38,566 nt of DNA. Source: a virus. The notes below the pieces were generated by a model. It made no database searches, was not told the DNA's origin, and was given only the letters and a program-made list of their open reading frames with translations. Below are positions 9,002 to 17,873 of the stretch, in pieces. The stretch's first letter is position 1, and every line of letters begins with the position of its first letter. Where the stretch lies: positions 1 through 38,566 of the IMG/VR virus record IMGVR_UViG_3300034073_004665; one strand, 5' to 3'. The translations under genes were made by a program, and so were the position numbers.

Positions 9002-10471
9002 TCACCCAAAGTGTGCAGCCATCATGCCTGCTTCGGATCCTAGCACACTTCTGGCATTTAATCTAGAATTTTGTATAGCCATAACACCTCTAGCGCGAGA
9101 AGTAGCTGCAATTTCGTTGTCTCTATACCCCATCCCAAAAGCTGGTTTATATATTGAACCCTGGAAAGACTTCATAGCATCTTTTGCCAGATCGATACCA
9201 TTGGCAACACCTTGACCAGCTAACTTACCAACATCATAAGCCATCATCACCCATCCTACTGGTCCTGCAAATTTGGCTGCTGTTTGCACACCCCTAGCTG
9301 CCATAAATCTAGCACCTCCGTGCATAGCCACCTGTGTTCCTTTCCTTAGCCCAATTTTTTCGGCCCCGACTAACATCGCTCTGGATTCTGCAGTTCCGAA
9401 ACCAGACCTTGCAGCTGCTTTCATAAATTCAAGTTCAGCGGTTTTTGCACTCATCTTCACTGATGTACTCATTCCTCCATACCCAGTGCTTCGACCATAT
9501 CCAGCTGCACCTCTGAAATAGCCACCAATTCCCTGCATTGATTCTGTTGCAAGTCCTGAAACTAGAGCATTCCCTCTGATGCCAACTTGACCAACTGTCT
9601 GCCCAGACTGTTCCATCAGCCTGCCAGAAGCGGAAATGTTTATATCATTAAATGGTGTGTAACTATTTGGAAGAAACTGACCACCTTTATATACTTTATT
9701 GTTTACGTTAATAGTTCTTCCGGCAACGACTCTATTCTGAGCGCCCGCAGCACTTCCGGTTGGCAGCGAGTTTGATACCATAGATGGATTATTCATTCTT
9801 AACAATGCTTCCGTTGAACTATCAACTGCGCCTAGCTTAGCACTTATTCTTTTTATTGTTCTTGTATCCCCTTTTTGAACTGCTTTGAGCATCTTTTTTT
9901 CTAAAGCATCAACTCGTGATGTAGCCTGCAGTGAAGAAAAAAAACCTGGAGCAAAAGGATTATCTACATCATCTCCTATCCCCAGCATTTTTCTAAGCCG
10001 AGGCCCTGTACGCTTTCCATTAACAGCTGCTTTCATCATACTTGTAGTAAAACCAGCTGGAGTATACCTATTTTGTGATAAAGGAGAAAATATAGAAAGG
10101 TCTGAATATTGACCACTCACCAAAGACCTGGGGTTTAAGTTTCTAAGAAATGGTTTAACTATTGGATTATAATCAGTTCTACCACCAACCAGAGTTCTCC
10201 CTGCCCTTGTTAAGTCATCTAAGGTTCCTTTTCTGGATGAAAAATTATATATTTCATCCGCCGTTCCGGACTTAAAGCCGGAGAATCTAAGCTTAGAGGC
10301 ATCATAACCGCCATACATCATAGTACTAGATCCACGTGTACCCTGCAGTAGGGCCGCATGGATAAACCCCGGCATGGAGTCGGATATAGCTTCTATAGCT
10401 CCGGGAGGCCCAGTGCCTGGGGCAGACCCATCGTAAGGCATGTATCTACCAGTAAAAGGGTCTAACGGCAT
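9002..10471 (-). CDS. Gly-rich virion-operon protein with hydrophobic segment
   Basis: 489 residues (MPLDPFTGRYMPYDGS). Rich in Gly, Ala, Ser and Arg. A hydrophobic stretch AKFAGPVGWVMMAYDVGKLAG lies near residue 410. No enzyme motif is visible. Its start ATG overlaps the stop of the gene before it by one base (TAATG), so translation is coupled. It lies just upstream of terL. Position and composition suggest an internal virion, ejection or membrane-interacting protein; that is inference. Confidence 0.65.
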   Translation of the reverse strand: MPLDPFTGRYMPYDGSAPGTGPPGAIEAISDSMPGFIHAALLQGTRGSSTMMYGGYDASKLRFSGFKSGTADEIYNFSSRKGTLDDLTRAGRTLVGGRTDYNPIVKPFLRNLNPRSLVSGQYSDLSIFSPLSQNRYTPAGFTTSMMKAAVNGKRTGPRLRKMLGIGDDVDNPFAPGFFSSLQATSRVDALEKKMLKAVQKGDTRTIKRISAKLGAVDSSTEALLRMNNPSMVSNSLPTGSAAGAQNRVVAGRTINVNNKVYKGGQFLPNSYTPFNDINISASGRLMEQSGQTVGQVGIRGNALVSGLATESMQGIGGYFRGAAGYGRSTGYGGMSTSVKMSAKTAELEFMKAAARSGFGTAESRAMLVGAEKIGLRKGTQVAMHGGARFMAARGVQTAAKFAGPVGWVMMAYDVGKLAGQGVANGIDLAKDAMKSFQGSIYKPAFGMGYRDNEIAATSRARGVMAIQNSRLNARSVLGSEAGMMAAHFG

Positions 10472-11250
10472 TACATTCCACCTCTTGTGTTATGCATGCC
10501 GAAAACTATATCCCCAGTTGCCCTTGTTACAGCAGATATGCTAGCTGAAGAATTCCTAGCTCTTTCAGAAAATACAGATTCGTTCATCCATTCATCACCA
10601 GATTGCCGTTTCGCAGCTTCGCCAGATGAATACATCCCAGATGCTGGTATGCCTGCCCCTACAGCGCCGCCTCCCACGACTGCCGACATGCCTAATCCCA
10701 TTTTTCTCGCTGCTCCTCTCCTGCCTTGGAAAATAGCTTTTGAACCAAACTTTTTGCTGCCCATTGCTGCTGCACCGATGCCAATGGCGGTGCCGATCAC
10801 GCCTCCAGTCATAACCGTATTGGCGGCGGTGCCCCCACCTTGTTCATACGCACCAGTCCCGATAATGTCACTACTAGTGCTAGCCAACAGTCCGCCCAAA
10901 GCTCCACCCATAGCACTTCCTGCTATAAACCTAGCATCTAAGTCCCTTCCTGTAAAAGCGACATCTGCATCTGGGCTTCCTAAGCTAATGTCCAACATCG
11001 CCTCTTTAGTTGTAGGGCCGACTGCGCTAGCAAATCCGACACCAGCTGCAGCCAACCCTGCCCCAACCTTTAGGGCGGTATTGTCCATAGTTTTCGGCAT
11101 GCCGGTAAAGGATCTGTAGCCAGATTGAGCGGTTTTAAAGGCCTGTCTACCGACTATCGAGCCTACTGACATAGTAGACAACAGGGCTTCCTTGGAAACT
11201 GCTTTAGAACCAAACCTCGCTGCTCTACCTAGAGTATTGATAATTGCCAT
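10471..11250 (-). CDS. Gly/Ala-rich membrane-like virion-operon protein
   Basis: 259 residues (MAIINTLGRAARFGSKAVSK). Several Gly/Ala-rich hydrophobic segments are seen, e.g. ALKVGAGLAAAGVGFASAVG near 60-79, MGGALGGLLAS near 115 and VIGTAIGIGAAAMGSK near 150. Each resembles a GxxxG-type transmembrane helix. A basic patch (FQGRRGAARK) follows. The stop overlaps the next start. Two bases separate it from the large exonuclease-domain gene. No family recognised; may act with the similar Gly-rich products of this operon. Confidence 0.65.
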   Translation of the reverse strand: MAIINTLGRAARFGSKAVSKEALLSTMSVGSIVGRQAFKTAQSGYRSFTGMPKTMDNTALKVGAGLAAAGVGFASAVGPTTKEAMLDISLGSPDADVAFTGRDLDARFIAGSAMGGALGGLLASTSSDIIGTGAYEQGGGTAANTVMTGGVIGTAIGIGAAAMGSKKFGSKAIFQGRRGAARKMGLGMSAVVGGGAVGAGIPASGMYSSGEAAKRQSGDEWMNESVFSERARNSSASISAVTRATGDIVFGMHNTRGGM

Positions 11251-11252
11251 TT

Positions 11253-14200
11253 TTAAAAAGCTCCATTAAAAAGATGATTATTTTTTCCATTTGACATGTT
11301 TGTGTGATTTATTTTTCTATTATTTAAATCATTAACTATAGGAGTCGTTGACATAGGGTCTAGCCTAGATGGTCCTGACAAACTATATGATTCACCTAAT
11401 GAATATTTATTCATTCTATCCTCATAAGGCTGCTCTTCTAGTGTTTCGTCATATGCAGATCTTTCTTGGCGTTTCCCATAGCTATAGTAACCGAACCCAG
11501 CTACTGCTGCAATTCCGAGTCCTATAAGTCCTTTTTTCTTATATTTTGTATAAAACTCCTCCGCTTTATACAGGTTACCGCCGCTAACAGAAGTGGAAAT
11601 TTTTTTACTTACAGCTCTTCCCAGCTCTGGTGATTCATCTATCCTCTCAGCGAGGTCGCCAACTACTCTTAGATAATTTGAATCAGTATCTTTAACCAGT
11701 TGTTTTGCTTCATCGCCCATTCTTTCTAAAACTTCTGCGTCTCTAACAGGGGCTAAAACGCCTACAGACCCCTGATCTGTGTCTATATCAGAAGTTAATA
11801 TTCTACTAGTTCTTGATCCAGAAATTACATCAGAAGATGTATCTATACCGATTCTCTTAAAATCTTGTTCCAGCTCCAAGGTCTGGGGTTCATCAATATC
11901 AAGATTACCTATTACTATTCCATCATTCATTTTTTCTGTTACAGAATTTATAGCTTCTTGCATTGCGTCTTGTGCCGCTTGTGCAGTCTGGCCTGGTCCA
12001 ATTTTTGCTTCTACAGCTGCTATAGTCCCCTTTAAAGCTGGGCCTAATTCTTCGTCTACAGAAAGATTTAACAAACTCCTAACTTCGTCTACGTCGTTAA
12101 AAATATTTAAAAGATGTTCTGCTACAGCTCTTGATTCATCATGGTTTAGATTTCTAGCTGTATTCCAAACTACGTTAACACCTCTTCCAATATCATCAGG
12201 TTCTGCTGATCTCCTAATATCACCAAAAGAAAAACCTACATCATTTAGAGAAACTCTTCCATCCAACATAACCTTTTCTAGTGCCACATCACCTGCATCC
12301 ACAGCTTTTCTTACAGCTTCTTCTACGATTTGAAGAGGTATAATCAATTTATTGGACAATCCAGAAGATTCCTCTAACATGTTTCTAACATTATATTTCG
12401 TCCCAGATTTAAAATATGTCAAACCCATTTCAATCAAATCCTCAGCTCTAGATGCAAATCTCAAGTCACGAGGTGCTACCTGTGATGAGGGAGGATTAAT
12501 AGCTGCTCTTTCAACAGCTTTACCTAATCCAGATGTATGCTTAGCTAAAATTGTTGAAACAACTCTCTCTTCTGGATCACTGACATATCCATACCCTATA
12601 TTCGCAAAATTATTTGCAACCTGCTCTACCGCTTCATCTCTATACCTTCCAAGACCTGATTTAAAAAATCTAGGCCTAACGATGTGACCAAAACCGGGAG
12701 GACTTGCTTTAGATGTTCCAAATGTTTCATACACTCCGCCTAAAGCAGAGAGAATGTCGTCATCATTTAGGGCATCCTTGCTAACCGTAGCGGCCCTCCT
12801 ACCAATATTGATTAAATCAAGATTTTGTATTCTATCCATTTTTGAAGCAGTTCCGTAATTTATGCCAGTTCTTACCACCGACTCTACAGCAGATTGGTCG
12901 CCTGCCCTAGCATCTGCTAAATTCTGCCTAATGAGATCTTTGATATTATCCTGTGTCAAACCATATCTATATTCGAGCTCATCTGAATCAATAACCCTTG
13001 GAGCCACCGTTGTGGAAAATCTTTCTACATCTTTTGCTTCATACAGTTGAAATTTTCCTGTTTCTTTATCGAAAGCAAAAACTCCTGTTACAGATTGCCT
13101 TTGACGAGTAAACACACGTGTTCTTTGATTACGATATAAACTTCTACCTCTACTGTCCGTTATATACTCAATTGGCTCTTCTATCGTTGATTCTATTGCG
13201 ACTCTCTGAAGCATTGTGTCTTTTTCGTAAATACTCCTAAACACAAGATCGCTCATCTGCTGGACATTTGCTATATCTGTTGTCGCATTGATTGCACTAG
13301 ATCTGCGAATTACATTTCTTGCCCTATTTATTTCAGCGTTATTTAAGTAGCTGTGTTGAACTTGTACTGCTGAACTTAAAATATTCCTACGCTCAATCTC
13401 ATCAAGACTAAGCTCCCCACTATCCATATACCTTCTTATATAATCTTCTATTATTACGTCCATAGATGCAATATGGGAGCCACTATGTATTTCATTAAAA
13501 ACTTCTGGAGCGTCACGCCTAATAAGGTCGAGTAGATTAGTGTTGTCAGCGACTTGTGTAACACCAGCATATTTTAATCCTTGACCTGTCTCAGCTGGCA
13601 TTCCCGCAGACCTGCCATATAGAATTCTTTGAAATCTTCTAGAAGCTTCAAAAGAATCATCAAATATTTCAGGATTTTCATTTCTCATAATTTCAATAGC
13701 CTGCTGCTGGAGGTAATTACTAACACTTAGAAGCTGATCACTTATAAATCCCTCTTGATTGAGCTTGCCCCTAAATATTTCCAACTGGCTCATTAATCCT
13801 TGATGTTGTTTAGACCCATCAATACTATCTATAGTTTCCAGAAGCTTAGATATGTCAAATCTAGCATTGTATGTAACAACCGTATCAGCGGTATTCAATT
13901 CTGTCAGGAGACCCTCTAAGGCGTCTAACATCTCAGGATTAGACCTAGCTATAACACTTCCGGGTCCTTGACCTATTTCTCTTTGAATTAAGAAATCTGA
14001 AACTTTTTGTGTAGCACCGCTTTGCGTAGTTACGGTTTGACCGTGCAAAGCGTCTACGTCTAGAAATACGTTAGATACAACATTGGGCCTAACCGGAGTC
14101 CCGTCTGGATTGATTGACTGCCCAGCTGCATTAACCATTTCTCCAGCGCTATTCATGTAGCTCTCTGAAACTGCCAGTGTTCTAGCGACAGACCTCGCAT

Positions 14201-14858
14201 CTACACCAGTGGTCTCAATATCAAGTGTTAAAACTTTTTTTATCGCCCCTGATGCTGGACGTATAACACCGCCACTACCAGCAAGCGCAGATTCAATTTG
14301 AGCAGAACTCATTACTTTTCCGCCAAAACCTATAAATTCAAAATTTTCTGGTCTGCTATTTGGGTTTATAGTAAGATTTAACCTGCTTAATAAAACTTGA
14401 ACCGGATGTACAAATTCTCCTCCTTGATTTGTCGCATCGACTAAATAACGCATAGATCCAGTATACGGATTAGAGGATGGAACCGAAACGGTTGGAGGGC
14501 CATTATTAATTAGCGCAGGAAGATTAATTATTTTTCTTTTAAATTTTTCTTGAAGTTTTCTTCTAGTTTTACTATCCGTTATTAAAGAAAAATCTAATCC
14601 TTTTGATAGAATATCTTGATTAATTTCCTCAATAGTCGAATACGCAATATTTCTTCCCATGTTACTCTGCATGACTGCTTCTGTAAATTCTTGCTCAAAA
14701 TTTCTATACATTCTTAAAAAGTAGTCTGAGCTTGACATTGCTGGATCAGGACTTGCATATATAGATTCTATATTAGGCAAAGTTAACGGAGTACTCACTG
14801 ACCCTACACGGCCTCCGAGTTTAGAAATTAAAGTTCCATAAACTTCATCAATTCTCAT
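11253..14858 (-). CDS. Large virion-operon protein with embedded DEDDh 3'-5' exonuclease domain
   Basis: 1201 residues. The exonuclease core spans roughly 208-475: Exo I LTLDIETTG (Asp213, Glu215), Exo II TYNARFD (Asp335), Exo III HIASMD (His462, Asp467). This is the complete DEDDh set used by the proofreading/RNase T class. Residues 1-200 and 480-1100 are unrecognised, mostly helical, with a poly-acidic tract. Near 1107-1130 is KKGLIGLGIAAVAGFGYYSY, a probable membrane helix followed by a basic residue cluster, like the other Gly-rich proteins in this operon. Linkage to terL and tail genes points to a virion-associated or packaging nuclease rather than a replication factor. The domain call is strong; the role is inference. 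Confidence 0.85.
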   Translation of the reverse strand: MRIDEVYGTLISKLGGRVGSVSTPLTLPNIESIYASPDPAMSSSDYFLRMYRNFEQEFTEAVMQSNMGRNIAYSTIEEINQDILSKGLDFSLITDSKTRRKLQEKFKRKIINLPALINNGPPTVSVPSSNPYTGSMRYLVDATNQGGEFVHPVQVLLSRLNLTINPNSRPENFEFIGFGGKVMSSAQIESALAGSGGVIRPASGAIKKVLTLDIETTGVDARSVARTLAVSESYMNSAGEMVNAAGQSINPDGTPVRPNVVSNVFLDVDALHGQTVTTQSGATQKVSDFLIQREIGQGPGSVIARSNPEMLDALEGLLTELNTADTVVTYNARFDISKLLETIDSIDGSKQHQGLMSQLEIFRGKLNQEGFISDQLLSVSNYLQQQAIEIMRNENPEIFDDSFEASRRFQRILYGRSAGMPAETGQGLKYAGVTQVADNTNLLDLIRRDAPEVFNEIHSGSHIASMDVIIEDYIRRYMDSGELSLDEIERRNILSSAVQVQHSYLNNAEINRARNVIRRSSAINATTDIANVQQMSDLVFRSIYEKDTMLQRVAIESTIEEPIEYITDSRGRSLYRNQRTRVFTRQRQSVTGVFAFDKETGKFQLYEAKDVERFSTTVAPRVIDSDELEYRYGLTQDNIKDLIRQNLADARAGDQSAVESVVRTGINYGTASKMDRIQNLDLINIGRRAATVSKDALNDDDILSALGGVYETFGTSKASPPGFGHIVRPRFFKSGLGRYRDEAVEQVANNFANIGYGYVSDPEERVVSTILAKHTSGLGKAVERAAINPPSSQVAPRDLRFASRAEDLIEMGLTYFKSGTKYNVRNMLEESSGLSNKLIIPLQIVEEAVRKAVDAGDVALEKVMLDGRVSLNDVGFSFGDIRRSAEPDDIGRGVNVVWNTARNLNHDESRAVAEHLLNIFNDVDEVRSLLNLSVDEELGPALKGTIAAVEAKIGPGQTAQAAQDAMQEAINSVTEKMNDGIVIGNLDIDEPQTLELEQDFKRIGIDTSSDVISGSRTSRILTSDIDTDQGSVGVLAPVRDAEVLERMGDEAKQLVKDTDSNYLRVVGDLAERIDESPELGRAVSKKISTSVSGGNLYKAEEFYTKYKKKGLIGLGIAAVAGFGYYSYGKRQERSAYDETLEEQPYEDRMNKYSLGESYSLSGPSRLDPMSTTPIVNDLNNRKINHTNMSNGKNNHLFNGAF

Positions 14859-14862
14859 ATTG

Positions 14863-15609
14863 TTACTTTTCTATTTCTTTTAAAGGAATGTCATCATCTT
14901 CAACTATATCTATATATTCATCTATATCGTATATACCAAGTTTTTGTTTTAAAAGTTTTTCTCTCTGCAGTTCTATACTTTGAACTTTATCTATAATATC
15001 TGATATTGCCTGTGCACTATCTATTTGTGCTTGACCCATTTTTGCCTTAGCTTCACGAGTTGCTAATAGTTGATTTCTCAAATCTTTTCTTCTTTTATGA
15101 AGCCTATCCTCTAGATCAACTGCAAGGTGTAGCTCTTTTTTAAGGATAGGTTGACCATCTTGATCTACACCTATAACGTTCTCTTGAATAAAGTGCTCTT
15201 TTGCTAATAGTTTAGTTTTTCGCATGTATTGAACTTCTTGATCCACCAAATCCCTGACCATTGACACTTCAACAAGATTATCTGAATGAACATCTAGCTG
15301 CTCCATATACTCTGAAGTAAACTGTGCAACTATAGACATTTCCAATGGGCAAGGATTACCCCTTGGAGCTAAGCTTTCTTTAAGAAGAGGACAAGTAGAA
15401 GCAAATACACATTTTTCAGCTTCGCAATTCATTGGTATAGAAGAAAACATAGACGTTCTTGTTTTTTGTGGCCTTATAAGTTCTGCCGCTTTTTTCTTGT
15501 CTTCAGAATTCCAAGAATCAGGAAAAAACAAATCTGGTCTAAGAGATTCAAATTCTTTCATAAACTGATTTTTATTTACGTTATCTAATTCACTCACAAT
15601 ATCATCCAT
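14863..15609 (-). CDS. Cys-containing, coiled-coil phage protein
   Basis: 248 residues from ATG 15609. Near residues 60-90 it has a cysteine cluster (C-x4-C-x5-C then GNPCPLEM) that could bind zinc or an iron-sulphur cluster. Residues 145-225 are charged and helical (coiled-coil-like), and the C-terminus is acidic (VEDDDIPLKEIEK). It lies 4 bases upstream of the exonuclease-domain gene, and its start overlaps the end of the zinc-ribbon gene. It could be a small-terminase-type packaging factor, given size, helicity and operon, but I see no diagnostic motif. Confidence 0.6.
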   Translation of the reverse strand: MDDIVSELDNVNKNQFMKEFESLRPDLFFPDSWNSEDKKKAAELIRPQKTRTSMFSSIPMNCEAEKCVFASTCPLLKESLAPRGNPCPLEMSIVAQFTSEYMEQLDVHSDNLVEVSMVRDLVDQEVQYMRKTKLLAKEHFIQENVIGVDQDGQPILKKELHLAVDLEDRLHKRRKDLRNQLLATREAKAKMGQAQIDSAQAISDIIDKVQSIELQREKLLKQKLGIYDIDEYIDIVEDDDIPLKEIEK

Positions 15610-15758
15610 TCACTACGCGTTTCACCAGTTGAGTAATAGAAAAACACTTCCACACTACTGCAAGATGGACAGTGTTCATCTCTAACCAGGCATGACTTAC
15701 TGAAGTCATAATATTCACTTACTAACTCTCTAACACTGTTACATCTAGGGCAAGTCAT
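15594..15758 (-). CDS. Small zinc-ribbon protein (54 aa)
   Basis: ATG at 15758 reads MTCPRCNSVRELVSEYYDF and ends with TGA at 15594-15596. It contains CPRC and CPSC knuckles about 28 residues apart, the usual zinc-ribbon spacing. It overlaps the upstream gene's end by 14 bases and the downstream gene's start by 16 bases, as expected for a coupled gene in this compact operon. Function unknown; zinc ribbons of this size often bind nucleic acid or RNA polymerase. Confidence 0.7.
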   Translation of the reverse strand: MTCPRCNSVRELVSEYYDFSKSCLVRDEHCPSCSSVEVFFYYSTGETRSEWMIL

Positions 15759-16155
15759 CTATAATCTTATTCAAGGCTGTCTGCAATTTATCAGTTATCT
15801 TGGGGTTCGAATTAATTGTAAAGATAGATATGTCTCTAATTTCCTCTACGGTTAGGTAGCTGCATATCATGTATCTCGAACCCTTGCAAAGTTCACAATA
15901 TGAATCCTCTTTAAGTTGCGTGCAGTTACATTTTTCTATTATACCCAACATTTCCAGGACATTAGCTATTTCGTGCCACCTGGATTTAAACAGTTTCTTT
16001 GTCTGCTCTTTATATGCTCTAAGCTTTTGCTGGTCATCACTTAAAAGAGTTCCCATATCTAGAGAGTGTTTCATTAAATCATTTATAGTTTTATATAAAT
16101 AATTAGCTAATTGAAAATTTTCATTATTATCTAAATACTTTTTCCACTGATTCAT
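15745..16155 (-). CDS. Small protein with Cys cluster (136 aa)
   Basis: Begins MNQWKKYLDNNENFQLANYL at 16155. The first 70 residues are helical and charged. A cysteine cluster follows near 76-98 (CNC, CELC, then a single Cys), compatible with a zinc site. The C-terminal 40 residues are again helical. Nine bases separate it from the Gly/Ser-rich gene upstream. No family recognised; its position among packaging genes suggests an assembly or small-terminase-like role, unproven. Confidence 0.6.
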   Translation of the reverse strand: MNQWKKYLDNNENFQLANYLYKTINDLMKHSLDMGTLLSDDQQKLRAYKEQTKKLFKSRWHEIANVLEMLGIIEKCNCTQLKEDSYCELCKGSRYMICSYLTVEEIRDISIFTINSNPKITDKLQTALNKIIDDLP

Positions 16156-16164
16156 TAATCTATC

Positions 16165-17235
16165 CTAAAAATTATATAAAGCTTGTGTACTAGACATAGG
16201 CTGCTGCTGCTGAATTTGTCGCCTATTTCTATTTCTTCCCATTGCCATTGCCCCAATGGCTACTGTACCTCCTGCTGCGATACCCATTTTCACCTTATTA
16301 GACAAGTGCATGCTACCTAATTGATTATTGTTAAAGCTTGGATTTACAGCCCTTGCACCAGTAACACCAGTTCCTGACGTAGGACGAGATGAAGGTGTCC
16401 CCCCTGGTAATCTTGATGTAGCTGATCTTATGCTAGCGTTCATTGAACCAGCCATTTGGCGAACACCACTCTGTCCAGCGCTCGCAGCGCTGCCGATTGC
16501 TGAGCCCATAGAGCTTAAAGCTGGACCGACTTGTCGAGCGAGCCCAGAAGCTGAAGATCCCAATAGTCTACCTCCAGAAGCTATTCTTCCACCTAAGCCT
16601 CTACTAGCCCCCGAAACGGCTCCACCCATGGTGTTAAAAGCGCTACTGACGCCCCTGCCTAAGCCTCTACTAGCCCCCGAAACGGCTCCACCCATGGTGT
16701 TAAAAGCGCTACTGACGCCCCTGCCTAAGCCTCTACTAGCCCCCGAAACGGCTCCACCCATGGTGTTAAAAGCGCTACTGACGCGCCTGCCCATGTTGCC
16801 GACTCTACGCCCAGTCGACCGTACGGTCCGAGCACCTGCCCCTACCACCCTGCCAGCGTCATAGGACATAGACCTTGTAAAAAGTGGAGTATTTCGAGGC
16901 TGTCCAACTATTGGCATCCTTGCCGTCGGCAGATCATCAACACTTGAGATATGTGTGCTTGGCGATATGGGAACCCGCGCCTTATTGGCTATTTCAGGAA
17001 TTGCCCTAGCTGAAGAACTTCCACTTGAAACACCTGCGAGACCAACCAGACTCTGAAGTCCGCCAGACGCCGTTCTTGCAATATCATCTTCAAAATCAAA
17101 TCCCCTTTTAACCGGAGGGGTCACACTCGGCATTCTGAGCTGGTTGTCAAAAAAGGATACTACTTTCATTTCCTTTGTTCGAGCAAATTCGTCAAAACCA
17201 CCAGGTAAAGCCTTTCCAATTTGTTTTATAATCAC
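16165..17235 (-). CDS. Ser/Gly/Arg-rich repeat protein with C-terminal hydrophobic segment
   Basis: 356 residues. The middle holds three near-identical 22-residue repeats (RGVSSAFNTMGGAVSGASRG type) encoded by a 66-bp tandem repeat. The rest is low complexity (Ser, Gly, Arg, Ala). Near the C-terminus, NKVKMGIAAGGTVAIGAMAM is a likely membrane helix, followed by the basic tail GRNRNRRQ and a Gln-rich end. The design resembles the other small Gly-rich products in this operon. Amphipathic Gly/Ala repeats suggest membrane or DNA interaction, for instance an ejection or internal head protein. Confidence 0.65.
   Translation of the reverse strand: MIIKQIGKALPGGFDEFARTKEMKVVSFFDNQLRMPSVTPPVKRGFDFEDDIARTASGGLQSLVGLAGVSSGSSSARAIPEIANKARVPISPSTHISSVDDLPTARMPIVGQPRNTPLFTRSMSYDAGRVVGAGARTVRSTGRRVGNMGRRVSSAFNTMGGAVSGASRGLGRGVSSAFNTMGGAVSGASRGLGRGVSSAFNTMGGAVSGASRGLGGRIASGGRLLGSSASGLARQVGPALSSMGSAIGSAASAGQSGVRQMAGSMNASIRSATSRLPGGTPSSRPTSGTGVTGARAVNPSFNNNQLGSMHLSNKVKMGIAAGGTVAIGAMAMGRNRNRRQIQQQQPMSSTQALYNF
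16592..16789 (-). repeat. Three tandem 66-bp in-frame repeats
   Basis: A 66-bp unit occurs three times back to back at 16592, 16658 and 16724, almost without mismatches; the third copy diverges at its right end. 66 is a multiple of three, so each unit adds 22 residues to the Ser/Gly-rich protein. The near identity suggests recent expansion by slippage or recombination, so copy number may vary between isolates. Confidence 0.95.
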
Positions 17236-17257
17236 TCTGCACCAACTTAATAGACTT

Positions 17258-17653
17258 TTATGAGTATCTTCCAGATCCCATTGGAGATACTATGGGGCTA
17301 TTCGCAGTTCGACGTATATTATTTCCAAAGGATGCTGTTCTAGACTGGTTAGATTTAGGATTTGCAGTTATAGCTCCACCCGCAATAATACCTCCGCCTG
17401 TTGCCATTCTTTTCTTGCCCATTCTTAAAAGTTCTGCGTCTCTAGCTTGTTTACGTGCACTATTGGCAGCTGATATTCTAGCTGCTGTAGCTGTACTAAA
17501 ATTTCCACCTTGACCTAAGTGATAGGTGGAACTATTTCTGGCTTGTCTAGCTGCAGCTGCGCCAGCCGCTGATGCCCTAGAATTACCACGACCTAGACCA
17601 CCTACCATCCTTGTGCCTCGATTTATGGCGCCTTTGACTGATCCAATATTCAT
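17258..17653 (-). CDS. Small basic Gly/Ala-rich protein (131 aa)
   Basis: Starts MNIGSVKGAINRGTRMVGGL at 17653. Rich in Ala, Gly, Arg and Ser. A hydrophobic stretch (ATGGGIIAGGAITAN) near 85-100 sits after a KKRM basic patch. It is the same plan as its two neighbours: basic N-terminal part, one Gly-rich hydrophobic helix, polar C-terminus. Four bases separate it from the gene before it. No enzyme motif; likely virion or membrane-active small protein. Confidence 0.6.
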   Translation of the reverse strand: MNIGSVKGAINRGTRMVGGLGRGNSRASAAGAAAARQARNSSTYHLGQGGNFSTATAARISAANSARKQARDAELLRMGKKRMATGGGIIAGGAITANPKSNQSRTASFGNNIRRTANSPIVSPMGSGRYS

Positions 17654-17657
17654 AATT

Positions 17658-17873
17658 TCAGAACCTGTACATTCCTGTCGGGCGAGATGGGCCAGCCTTA
17701 TCTATACCCCTACCTCTACGTCCGTTAGCAACGTATCCTGCCGTACCCATTCCGCCAACGACCATAGCACCAGTTTTCATTGGCTTATTGCGTCCATACC
17801 TAACTACGCTTGCAGCGGCGTTTTTGCCCTGGCTAGCCAGTCCAGCCATTCGTGGAATTCCTCTCATGATCAT
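17658..17873 (-). CDS. Small basic Gly-rich protein (71 aa)
   Basis: Starts at 17873 (MIMRGIPRMAGLASQGKNAA), overlapping the end of the AAA+ gene by four bases (ATGA-type), so it is translationally coupled. It contains KTGAMVVGGMGTAGYVANG, a Gly-rich hydrophobic segment, followed by the basic run GRRGRG. It shares the pattern basic / GxxxG-helix / basic with the 131- and 356-residue neighbours, suggesting a common ancestry or role. Confidence 0.6.
   Translation of the reverse strand: MIMRGIPRMAGLASQGKNAAASVVRYGRNKPMKTGAMVVGGMGTAGYVANGRRGRGIDKAGPSRPTGMYRF

Noticed and set aside
10487-11119. Plus-strand open frame of 210 codons
   Set aside because: Antisense to the Gly/Ala-rich gene; Pro/Ala-rich composition is the mirror of GGx/GCx codons, with no ribosome site.
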